A stretch of 11,906 bases of DNA from Physocladia obscura (Eukaryota > Chytridiomycota > Chytridiomycetes > Chytridiales > Chytriomycetaceae). Each line of letters starts with the position of its first letter. The first letter of the stretch is position 1. The stretch spans positions 1 through 11,906 of the forward strand of contig JADGJH010001109.1 of assembly GCA_027596945.1 (NCBI GenBank), written 5' to 3'. A model generated the notes under the pieces. The model was not told the origin of the DNA. It searched no databases and saw nothing but the letters and a program-made list of their open reading frames with translations. Shown here one piece after another: positions 1-8,122 of this stretch. The translations under genes and the position numbers were made by a program.

Positions 1-19
1 AATTTTTTTTTTTTTTCAG

Positions 20-80
20 CAGTTGTTATCATTGTAAAAATTGTCAGCTGTGTCTGTACTGTGGTCATCTGGAATTTTGA
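20..80 (+). other. Possible terminal exon, Cys-rich (very tentative)
   Basis: A run of T at 3-16 followed by CAG at 17-19 looks like a 3' splice site. The frame from position 21 reads SCYHCKNCQLCLYCGHLEF and stops at TGA 78-80. Five cysteines spaced C-x2-C-x2-C-x2-C-x2-C, with a nearby His, suggest a metal-binding knuckle, loosely like the start of some PHD-type fingers. The segment is only 19 codons, lies at the window edge and contains no CpG, like the decayed DNA around it. It may be the last exon of a gene to the left, a transposon fragment or chance. Confidence 0.15.
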
Positions 81-411
81 TGTTATTGCATGACAGAAAG
101 GGAATTAAGGTTATCTTGACTGTTTTTGAAGGAGCTATGATTGTAATGTTGCCAGAATGGGCACATGCAGAGTCATCTGGAGTATTATTGCATAATCAAT
201 AAAGTGCACATTGTTGTGAGAGATCTGAGCCTTGCTAATCACTTTTTGCGCTTGTGAATGATTGACTGTCATTAATATCTTCATCATATACACTGCTCTG
301 GTGCATTTAGTAAGTTTGGTAGTGTTTGGCAGTGGCCAAGAGAGGCAAATATAAAACAATACAAAAGGCGTGCCAAAATCAGAATATCTTAGTCTATTTT
401 TTTTTTTTGAG
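81..411. other. Intergenic stretch with no supported gene
   Basis: AT-rich, CpG-poor DNA. A plus-strand frame is open from 38 to 199 but has no recognisable motif and is followed by several stops. It shares the frame of the Cys/His remnant at 412-462, so it may be more of the same decayed element. I see no RNA gene or promoter here. Confidence 0.4.
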
Positions 412-462
412 TTGTTGGAATCAGAAACATCTATCTAAAAAGTGCAAAATGTATTGGAAGAA
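412..462 (+). repeat. Decayed retroelement-like Cys/His motif, copy 1
   Basis: The plus frame reads CWNQKHLSKKCKMYWKN and then stops at TAA 464-466. The spacing C-x4-H-x4-C is the second half of a CCHC zinc knuckle as found in retroelement Gag proteins, but the first Cys of the knuckle is missing. The 51 bases match 10426-10476 on the opposite strand at 44 positions by hand alignment, including an identical 24-mer (437-460 against 10428-10451). This shows it is a dispersed repeat. It ends about 20 bp from the stop codon of the neighbouring minus-strand gene. The retroelement assignment is inference; the repeat itself is seen directly. Confidence 0.5.
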
Positions 463-474
463 TTAATTCTGTTT

Positions 475-480
475 TTTATT
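475..480 (-). terminator. AATAAA polyadenylation-like signal
   Basis: The minus strand carries AATAAA directly after the TAA stop (484-482) of the 710-residue protein gene. It is the right motif on the right strand, but such a hexamer is common in AT-rich DNA and it sits unusually close to the stop. Confidence 0.35.
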
Positions 481-481
481 T

Positions 482-2666
482 TTATCTGGATATTTTATCT
501 GGTGACCCATACACAGCCTTACTTGTGCCACCAGTCGAATTTGCCTCACTAGCAACTTGACCTTGTGTTGCATCATCATTTCGAAATCCACCACTCCCAG
601 GAATAAATTGAGTCGCTCCTTCAAAATCTTTAAATGTGGAAAAATCACTTGAAGTATTATCCAAATTAACCATAGAAAATGCAGAACTTTCATCCAGTTT
701 TAATACTTCTTGTTGCTCATTTGCCTCAGTTGCTACTTCAGCAGTTTTCCAAACATCATTCTTGTTTATTGGCAATTGTGGTAGCAACGGCTGCAATTGC
801 TGTTCAAGGTCCCCAGCAGTTATCCTGCTTTGTTGAAATTTTTTTGTGAAATCATCAACTTTATCTTGTGTATGCATTTGGATAGAAGAACAATCCTGTT
901 TTGGAGCTTCTGTCACAATAGAAACAGTAGTTGTGTTCAAGATGGAATTGCTTGTGGAGTGTGAGTTTGTTTCTTCAACAAGAACTTGATATTCAGAGGA
1001 CAGAGACTCAGGTTCGAAGGTGCTGCCAATTCTTGTTGCCATTAAATTAGCCATATTAGAACCTTGAAATTCAGAAACAGATCCATGTGGCAAAGTATTT
1101 GAATTGTGTAATGAGTGGAGAGGTGTCATAGTAACACAGCTGATACTAGATGCAAAAGAATCATCTGGGCTAAGAGCAGAAGCAACTAAATCAGTTGAAT
1201 TTTGTACATTATCATGGTAATCTGCTTTTCTGTTGTTATGTATACTGTGCATTTGTGAGACAATATCTGTTTTGTTGAATACAAAATCATTATTGTCACC
1301 ACCACTAAATGTTGAGGTTTTGAATAATTTTCTGGGATTGAAAGCTCTTTGACTGCTGTTTAAAATAGCTGTTTGATTGTTGTTTTTGTCAAAACTCCGC
1401 CGTCTTTTTTGCTTCGATGATGTGACTGTTCGAATGTCATTGCTACCACTGCTTTCCTCTACGTAACTGCTACTGCTGTCAAAAGCGACATCACCGCCAA
1501 CATTTCCTGCATCACTATTGATGCTTGCTTCATTTGAATTACAAGGGCTTCTATTATTTACTGAGATCTGTGTCCGAGTTTGTTGTATCTGTTGGTCGTT
1601 GCTTTTTGATGTAATCTTGAAAGTAGCATTACTAGAAGTTGCACGCGTCATGGATACTGATTTTTGAGGAGTTCTACCTGCACCAGGAGATGCCAGATTA
1701 AAGCTGATATCTATAGATTCTGCAACAGAATCTTTGGATGGTGGTAGCAGGTTCAGCGGACTGTTTGAATTTTCTGCGTCCATGGAAGTTTCTTCAACAT
1801 CGTCTTTATTTAATATCTGTTTCGAGATTTTAAAATTTGCAGAAAACGCTGTTGGCGCCACTGATTTCATCATGATATGTGTTGCTGCATACATTTGTGC
1901 TTGTTGCGTTCGTGTTTCTTTAAATTCGGTGATCAAAACGCTCCAAGATTTCAAAACGACAACTGTAATTGGCGACAGTAACGTATCATTGAATAAAATA
2001 CGAGAGTTGATTCGAGCAATAAGTTCACGCATAATATCTGCACTAAAATTTGTTTTTCAATTTTTTTATTTTGTTTGAATTCAATGGCAAGTACGTTACT
2101 AATTTTTTCGCGGCAGCATCAAAGACACCAACAATTTGCAGCTCGGCGGCCACACTTTCACATAGTTGCAGATAATGTGAAGCGCGATCGGTAACTCCTC
2201 GGAAAGTATCAAGTTGGACTTCCATCGCCGCAACGCATTCGGTATATTCGAATTGCAAAGCGGAGACGGTCGCTTCGATATCGGGAAGAATTGCGGCGGC
2301 ATATTCGTTTTGTAGAAAGAGAAACGGTGCGTCAGGTTTGGGCATTGCGAGCGCCGCGGCAAATACGCGTTTGCGCTGAATCAATCGGCGGCGGTACAGC
2401 AGAATAGCGGCTTGGGTCAGCAAAGTCTGGAGCGACACGGCACTTTTTTTTGCTTCGACTAGAAGTGCAAGAGATTTGTCGGCGTTGTTCCTGTCAATTC
2501 CGATGTATTCGAACAATGCACCGAGCTGTTCGTGCTTGTGTTTTTTGGTGCTGCTTCTTATATTCGCTGTTCGCGTTTGGTTGTTTTCAATATCTGTAAA
2601 GTTGCCGATTTGCGCGCCTGTCGATGCGTCAAAGAGAATTGTTGGCAGTGGTGCACGATTTGGCAT
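482..2666 (-). CDS. Unrecognised 710-residue protein, two exons, helical N-half and Ser/Asn-rich tail
   Basis: Exon 1 runs 2666-2095 and exon 2 runs 2042-482, giving 711 codons with stop. The 52-nt intron (2094-2043) has donor GTACTT and acceptor TTTTAG. Splicing joins two frames exactly, and the unspliced frame would stop at the acceptor TAG. The ATG at 2666 has a good context (A at -3). I do not recognise the family. Residues 1-45 are polar. About 50-255 look mainly alpha-helical, with many Ala, Leu, Glu and Gln, and the intron falls inside this region at residue 191. From about 270 to the end the chain is rich in Ser, Asn, Thr and Gln and probably disordered. A basic cluster, KQKRRR at about 401-406, could be a nuclear localisation signal. 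There is no signal peptide or membrane segment. CpG is dense in exon 1 and falls toward the 3' end. The open frame and clean intron make it a confident gene; its function is unknown. Confidence 0.8.
2043..2094 (-). other. 52-nt spliceosomal intron of the 710-residue protein gene
   Basis: Begins GTACTT at 2094 and ends TTTTAG at 2043. It is A-rich, interrupts codon 191 after its second base, and has no clear CTAAT branch site. Without removal, the frame ends at the TAG that forms the acceptor. Its length matches the four introns of the divergent LIM gene. Confidence 0.75.
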
Positions 2667-2687
2667 TTTTGTTTCTTTGAAAAGCAA
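2667..2687. promoter_or_regulatory. 21-bp gap between divergent start codons; shared promoter region
   Basis: Only 21 bases separate the ATG of the minus-strand gene (2666-2664) from the ATG of the plus-strand LIM gene (2688-2690). Neither gene can have a promoter wholly inside this gap, so the control elements must overlap the first exons or the 5' UTRs must be antisense to the partner gene. The surrounding 1.4-3.4 kb is the most CpG-rich part of the window, as expected for a shared CpG-island promoter. I see no clear TATA box. Confidence 0.5.
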
Positions 2688-3628
2688 ATGAAACCTGCTG
2701 GAAAAGTGTTTGGTTCTGCAGCGCCAACGTGTACTCGTTGCGCAAAACCGGTGTATTTAGCAGAGCAAATCGCCGGTCCGGGAGGAATGTGGCACAAAAC
2801 CGTATGTTTGTTTTGTTGCAGCAAACTTTCAAACTAATATTCCATTCGCAGTGCTTCAACTGCAAAGAATGCAACAGGAAGCTCGACTCAACAAATGTTA
2901 CCGAGCGTAACAACGAAGCCTTCTGCAAGACGTAATAAATTTACACTGTATACCTTCTGATACTAATAATAAATAATTATGTGTAGATGTTATGGAAAAC
3001 TCTATGGCCCGAAAGGTTATCCATAGTTATCATAAGAAGCGCACCAAAACGTTTGTTTTCATTCACTCGCAGGATACGGATTTGCAAATCACAGTATGGA
3101 CACACTCATCACTGACGACCAGCGCTTCTTTTCCAAAAAGGTGTCGTCGTCACTGTCCAATTTGACCAACAGCCAAGAAACTCTTCAGCCTACGAACCAA
3201 TCAAATGAACCCCAATCGTCACAAGAGCAGCAGTCCTTTTCTGTCGCGAATAGTCCATTCAAAGTTGCCGCCGCTGCGTCTGCGTCTATTTCAGAAGCAA
3301 AGGCAAAACTGGCGTCACCTGCAGTTGCCGCTGGCGGATGTCCGCGCTGTGGAAAACAAGTATACTTCGCTGAACAAATTTTTGGTCCTGGTGGTATCAA
3401 ATACCACAAGTTGTGTTTCAGATGTACTGATTGCGGAAAGGGTTTGTGCTTAACAAAACAACAAAATTTAGTTTAAATGAAAATCAAATACATAAAGCAG
3501 GTCTTGATGCCACAACAATGACCGAGAAGGATAATGTTTTATTTTGCAAGACTTGTTATGGGAAAAAATTTGGACTGAAAGGATATGGGTATGGTATTGG
3601 AGCAGGCACTCTTGCGCATACTCAGTGA
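2688..3628 (+). CDS. Two-LIM-domain protein of the cysteine-rich protein (CRP/CSRP) type, five exons
   Basis: Exons 2688-2801, 2852-2931, 2987-3015, 3073-3441 and 3501-3628 join to 720 nt, a 239-residue protein. The introns are 50, 55, 57 and 59 nt, and the first two have a CTAAT branch motif. LIM 1 has Cys15, Cys18, His36, Cys39, Cys42, Cys45, Cys63, Cys66. LIM 2 has Cys164, Cys167, His186, Cys189, Cys192, Cys195, Cys213, Cys216. Both have the full C-x2-C-x17-H-x2-C-x2-C-x2-C-x17-C-x2-C pattern for two zinc ions. Each is followed by a CRP-type glycine-rich tail (KGYGF after LIM 1, [12 protein letters not shown] after LIM 2). A linker of about 80 residues rich in Ser, Gln and Ala separates them. 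LIM domains bind other proteins; CRP-type members are known for actin-cytoskeleton and nuclear adaptor roles, so a cytoskeletal scaffold is likely but not shown. The start gives a normal short N-terminus, although the frame is also open upstream. I see no AATAAA just after the stop. Confidence 0.92.
2802..2851 (+). other. LIM gene intron 1 (50 nt)
   Basis: Donor GTATGT, branch-like ACTAAT, acceptor CGCAG. It lies between His36-Lys-Thr and Cys39 of LIM 1, between codons. Removing it restores the zinc-ligand spacing. Confidence 0.9.
2932..2986 (+). other. LIM gene intron 2 (55 nt)
   Basis: Donor GTAATA, branch-like TACTAAT, acceptor GTGTAG. It splits the Thr65 codon between Cys63 and Cys66 of LIM 1. 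An in-frame TAA follows at once if it is retained. Confidence 0.9.
3016..3072 (+). other. LIM gene intron 3 (57 nt)
   Basis: Donor GTTATC (weak), acceptor CTCGCAG, no obvious CTAAT branch. It splits the Gly75 codon in the KGYG tail of LIM 1. If retained, the protein ends at the in-frame TAG 3023-3025 as a single-LIM product. Confidence 0.8.
3442..3500 (+). other. LIM gene intron 4 (59 nt)
   Basis: Donor GTTTGT, acceptor AAAGCAG. It splits a Gly codon just after Cys195 of LIM 2. Removal gives the family-typical GLDATT and the last two zinc ligands. If retained, the frame stops at 3474-3476. Confidence 0.88.
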
Positions 3629-4081
3629 CTTATCACAACTGTTTTATCAATGACTTACATTGCTCAAGAAAAAATATTCAAGAAGTTTTGAATGCGTTCC
3701 TGATTATTGTTTGATATGTCTGTAATTTGATATGTCCACAAAAGTTTTTCAAGTCTATACATTTCATAAGTTTCCTGTTTTCTGATCGGATACTGGTGGC
3801 AATTCCATTCTCATTCTCAGCATGGGTTCAGTAAAAATATGATGCCATAAAGCCGCACATCATTCTGCAACCAAACTGTTGGCAAATTGGCTAAAAAACT
3901 GAACCTGCTTGTCACTGTAGTTTGTTGCATTTGCATTTGGAATCTGCAGAGAAAAATAGCACAGCTGATATTGTAGAAACAAAGACTACAACTAAAGAAG
4001 TGGCACCGTCTGGCAACAGCTGATTTGGACTCTCCAAATTCTTGTTTCTGGTAAATCCTCCTCATCAGTTATAACCACAAC
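3629..4081. other. Intergenic stretch downstream of the LIM gene
   Basis: AT-rich DNA with few CpG. It should contain the LIM gene 3' UTR and poly(A) site, but no AATAAA is visible nearby. From about 3900 the plus-strand frame that leads into the transposase remnant has only a few stops, so the remnant may begin here. Confidence 0.4.
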
Positions 4082-4755
4082 TCAGGGGTATTTTTGAATG
4101 CTATATCTGTTGATCTGAATACTTTCAAAGATATACTTGTTGTCAAGAGTGGTGAGCAAAGATGAGAGAGACCCCCAAAAGCTACAGCAAAAAGTATTGT
4201 TTTAGGATTGGTTCTGCATTTTTATTGTGGAAGCATGGGGCATAAGACACTATATGAGCTATTTGAGATTTCTCTTCTACCCTTTCTTATGTTCTGTCGA
4301 AAGAAAAATCTGCACTTTCAATTGCTCTCAGGAACATTTCCAATGCCTGCATTACATTGCCATCATTTCAGCAACAAAAGGATTGGAATGCATGAGTCAA
4401 ATCATGCAAACAATTTGTAACAAGCAAGTTTGGCTTCATTAATGGGAAAAACTATCAAGTTCAAAAGCCATCAGAAGTAGACAAGCAGAACACCACGTAT
4501 AACAGTTGGCTACATTGCATTTTTGTTACTGGAGTGCTTTGTTTTGGTGTTGATGGTGAATTAAACAGTAGATTCACCTTTATTCAATAATCATTACATA
4601 ACAGGCACTATAATATGGATAAAACATGTTTGCTTAGGCCATGAAGTGACGGCAAAATGAGTCTAACATTTTGCAAGAAGTTATTGGATGAAAAATTCAC
4701 CCTGAAGCAATGTGGAATGAATGACAAAATGTTTGACAAGATTGCAAACTGTTAA
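4082..4755 (+). pseudogene. Broken DDE transposase remnant, PIF/Harbinger (DDE_Tnp_4)-like
   Basis: No single frame is open, but conceptual protein segments follow one another in family order across shifting frames. A helical N-terminal part from 4082 is interrupted by TGA at 4163-4165 and includes HFYCGSMGHKTLYELF. STLSYVLSK follows near 4276, then EHFQCLHYIAIISATKGL near 4332. INGKNYQVQKPS and YNSWLHCIFVTG then VDG span 4438-4557, IIWIKHVCLG lies near 4610, and FCKKLLDEKFTLKQCGM near 4670. The D-G-K...P-S...Y-N-x-W...D-G pattern is that of Harbinger-type DDE transposases as I remember them. The usual first catalytic Asp is Asn (AAT 4441-4443). At least four frame changes and a roughly 45-bp insertion near 4565-4609 show it is dead. 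Ends are uncertain; sequence to about 4880 may belong. Confidence 0.6.
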
Positions 4756-6449
4756 AATTCCATGACCAGTGACAACAGTCTGGAATAATTCACTGCCAAA
4801 TATAAGTAATCCATTAATTCTCTGTGTACAATAATTAGGAATTGAAATACAAAGCTTACATTGAAAATTTGGAATTCAAGTTCTAATCATAGCTGAGATG
4901 TCCTAACAACTGAAAGAGGCCATCTACAGTGATCACCACACTGAAATAACATGTAAAGATAATAAAGTACACAAGAAACATCATACACAATATTTCTGTA
5001 CATTTTTCAGCTCCCTTATTAAACAATTTAGCATTGAGTAACGTAACATATACACACAGTGACTCTCTCAGAACTTGTTATGCATACATGAGACCTCAGC
5101 TTGTGCAGATAACAAGAGTAACATTGTAATGATAAAAAAGATGAATAAAGCTGTACTTTTGGCCAAGGACACAATTGGTATAATAGCTCACACTGCTGTA
5201 GTGGCACTCAGTGCAATGTACCACAATTGGCTGTAAAGATAGAACTATTTTTAATACTCATTCACAATTAATGCTAAGAGGTGCTGGAAGATTAGAAATG
5301 GCTCTGTATTAATTGTAAGCACTTGTGACAACATGTATGTTTTACAAGATTGATAGGCAAGTTTTTCTAAGTGCTTTAACTTTGAAAATTTTCATGGAAA
5401 AATGGAAAAATTGGTGCCACCTACCAAGATCTTGATTAAAGACACTGCTGGTATCACCAAAAGTGACAAATAGGGCATTTTCCACTTAGCTAAGATGCCA
5501 GGTGACCAATTAAGCCAAGGTGCCACTAAGACACTGGAAAATGTATAAATTTCTTTTTTGAAATAGTCACAACAAATCAATAAAATTATATCATCTCTAA
5601 AACCGTTTGTTACACATGGCAAATCAACACAAATCACTTAAAGGTGGGGACTCAGAATGAGAAGCTCCAAACATCCAACAAAATTCAACAGCTGTCAATA
5701 ATGCTTGAATTGATGTCCTGGTCATAGCCAAGACCATGTGTTGTGCATGTGTCTACTCCCGTTTGTTAGCACCTGATGGAAGAATATCTTCAATAATGTC
5801 CAGCAAATTGTCAGTTTTGTGTGAGCATCTTCTTGCTGCTATGCTTATGGATGATCTACTACTATGGCTACTCCAAATTGTTGCTGTATTTCTGACTGCT
5901 TGTTATTTTGCCACATTGAAATTTGTTGTTTTTAGAATTTGGTTTATTCAGACTATTTTGTTCCAACATTATTTTGGTCTTTAAAAATTTGGTCCAAGAC
6001 TAAACCACCAACTGTCACCAGACTAAATAAGTTTTAGTTTTTTCAAATAGTCAATTTTTGGAACACTTCCAATTCATTTGAAGAAAAATGAAAAGGAGGG
6101 CAAAAATCTGTATTGTGTTGCTTGCAACAGATCAAGCAGTTAGTTATTGGTCTTGATTGTTTGACAACTTTTTGTCAATTAACTTTAACAGCTTTGGACA
6201 TGCTTTATTATTTTGGTTTCAAATCCATCAATTTTGGTGCTGACACTGGCAATGCTGATATCAATGATTCAGATAATAATAGTGGCCCTGATGACATTAA
6301 TTATTTAGATGAGGACAATAAATGAAAGTTGACACCATTAATGTCTTGCCCCTGTACATTCTTTTCTTTTCCTTTTTTTCTCCAGTCTTTTTGACACTTT
6401 GCAAGTGTGACATTTCTGAGAGATCTTTGTTATCTTCCCAGTAAATTCA
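4756..6449. other. Gene desert, probably decayed repeats
   Basis: About 1.7 kb with no supported gene. Short frames at 5392-5637 (minus), 5736-5984 (plus, hydrophobic) and 6113-6325 (plus, acidic C-terminus) lack motifs, CpG and splice context. The first part may be the C-terminal tail of the transposase remnant. CpG is rare and disappears after 5761. Confidence 0.45.
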
Positions 6450-6605
6450 CTCTTGCTTGCTTGCTGCCATTGTTCACATTTGTTCTTTTGTTGCTAACAT
6501 TCCTGAAATGACACAAAGGCAAATTTGCTCTTGTTTGCTTGCTGTTGTCACCCACCCTTGTCTTTTTGTTGCTAACACTCCAGCAACTACACAAAAGGTC
6601 TCAAC
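6450..6605 (+). repeat. Imperfect 78-bp tandem duplication
   Basis: Two units start CTCTTGCTTGC at 6450 and CTCTTGTTTGC at 6528. Both contain TTTTGTTGCTAACA and end near ACACAAA. The offset is 78 bases, 26 codons, so a frame running through both stays open and gives paired segments CLLAAIVHICSFVAN and CLLAVVTHPCLFVAN. That frame continues to 6810 and is 118 codons long from TAA 6442-6444. I recognise no product. Many differences are C-to-T or G-to-A. Confidence 0.6.
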
Positions 6606-7188
6606 ATCCTCTGCAAATTCAATTGACAACAAAATCTATTTGATATCAATTGTTGAATTACATGATGGTAGTTTTTCATTCAGTTTCCATTATTTTCCAA
6701 AATTAGAAAATTTTCATTCAAGAAAAAGTTGCCTTAAAACACATCTTCTAAAAAACAACAACCTAAAGCTGTGTTGGTTCAGAAAATACACTTCAACACT
6801 GATTTGTTGATAGCCATCTTCAGTTGTTGGCTATGTGAGTTAATAAAGAATGTTTCTATTTCTATTAGAGCTTGAGAAACATTGTACAACTATTTTCCAT
6901 AGGCATGTGATGCCCTACCATTCCAACTCATTTCAAAGTATGATTTAGAAGTATTAAATCCATAGGGATGTTACCTCTGTTGAGTACACAAGCTGCACTC
7001 TTATGTATGGTTGACAGATTAGGGCTCATTCAAACAATCAGCAGTTGGTGTATCCTGTATTCCTAAATGCTCTTATATGCCTTCCAGGGATAAGATAACC
7101 ACTCTTAGAGTATCATGGAGAATATATATAAACTTTATTTCAAAAGAACTTGATGGAATTCTCTTTTTCTTAATGCATTGACTTTTAG
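6606..7188. other. Gene desert, nothing supported
   Basis: The first 200 bases continue the open frame that begins in the 78-bp repeat; the rest has no motif or RNA gene that I can see. There is no CpG. Confidence 0.4.
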
Positions 7189-7710
7189 CCACCAGTCAGC
7201 ACTTTTCAACATCAAGCAATAGACAAATCATGGAAATACTGGAGATTTTGCGACACCATTCCTTTTATTACTCCAAAAGAAGGCACAAAGTATGCAACAA
7301 GAATAAAGTTTCTAATGATGGTTTGTGCACCCTAAGTTAAGCTATTTATGGAGTATATAGTTTCTGTCTTGGGCAAATTTACTGTCCTATCCATCTACTT
7401 GGTACTATACATGTCTCAACTCAAACTTACTATCAATATTTAAGAAAGAGCATTCAATTTAACATACTCACAGAATAATCATAAGCCCTTGATTATCAGT
7501 TACTCTGTTGTTTGTGAGCAAAATGCTCATCTTTATTTACTGTGCATACAAAGTATAAAGATGTGTGAACAAGGTAACATACTTGTTATTTGTGAGCAAA
7601 ATACTAATTGCAAACAACAGGATAAAATCTCTATTTGTGTTAGGACAATTTCACAAAATCTCAAGGAATCTCCTATGAAAGGTGAGTTTTTTCTTTCACC
7701 ATGCTCTTAA
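7189..7710 (+). pseudogene. Possible fossil reading frame with Cys-Glu-Gln repeats
   Basis: One plus frame runs 174 codons from TAG 7186-7188 to TAA 7708-7710 with only two internal stops (TAA 7333-7335, TAA 7441-7443), where about a dozen would be expected at this base composition. In its last third, three CEQ tripeptides occur in frame (VCEQNAHL, MCEQGNIL, ICEQNTNC), and the first and third share 17 of 18 bases 78 bp apart. I recognise no family. It contains a single CpG, at 7251. A decayed transposon gene is the likeliest reading; an intact gene is unlikely. Confidence 0.3.
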
Positions 7711-8023
7711 CCCTTGCTGGTGCCAGGTGGTATTTGCCATGGACTCAACAAAGTTCACAACATTATGTCACCATGTCCAAGATACAAAGACCAAACAAAT
7801 TGTAAGTCCAATTGCAAAAACTGGAGCTGTTTACAGTGGAACCAGAATTGGTGATTGATCCTTTCTGGTTACCTTGCACACACATGTTGATTGACACAGA
7901 ATTAAGACTATTTGCATTTATTATTCAACAAGCAAAAGGAATAAACACCAATAAAAGTACAATTTACAGCTTGCTATGTTCACAAAACACATAAATCTTA
8001 ATTAAAATTCATTTTTTTAGCGC
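7711..8023. other. Gene desert, nothing supported
   Basis: AT-rich and nearly CpG-free. The 60-codon plus frame at 7812-7994 starts without an ATG and has no motif. The right end approaches the probable 3' UTR of the membrane-protein gene. Confidence 0.4.
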
Positions 8024-8029
8024 TTTATT
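8024..8029 (-). terminator. AATAAA polyadenylation-like signal
   Basis: AATAAA on the minus strand, about 94 bases after the TGA stop of the membrane-protein gene, a plausible distance for a short 3' UTR. It is motif evidence only. Confidence 0.4.
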
Positions 8030-8122
8030 GATCAGGTCATTATTTTTTTCGAATATGATCAATCTTGCTGTCAAAATGCATGAAATGAACTTGTTTCAAG
8101 GATTCTGATGATAATTTCATTA

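Noticed and set aside
2532..2837. Upstream extension of the LIM frame, which stays open for about 50 codons before 2688
   Set aside because: It is antisense to the coding exon of the divergent gene, has no LIM-family character and begins at a non-typical site. The ATG at 2688 gives a normal CRP N-terminus.
5392..5637. 81-codon minus frame
   Set aside because: No recognisable motif, and the neighbouring frames are full of stops. Not called as a gene.
5736..5984. 82-codon hydrophobic plus-strand frame starting at an ATG
   Set aside because: No motif, no CpG after 5761, no splice or poly(A) context. Hydrophobicity follows from T-rich DNA, so I do not call it a membrane protein.
6113..6325. Frame with an acidic, Asp/Asn-rich end, and a weak resemblance of the neighbouring frame to pogo/Tigger transposases
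   Set aside because: The resemblance is limited to a few residues in a different frame and no DDE or NTTSxLQPLD-type motif follows.
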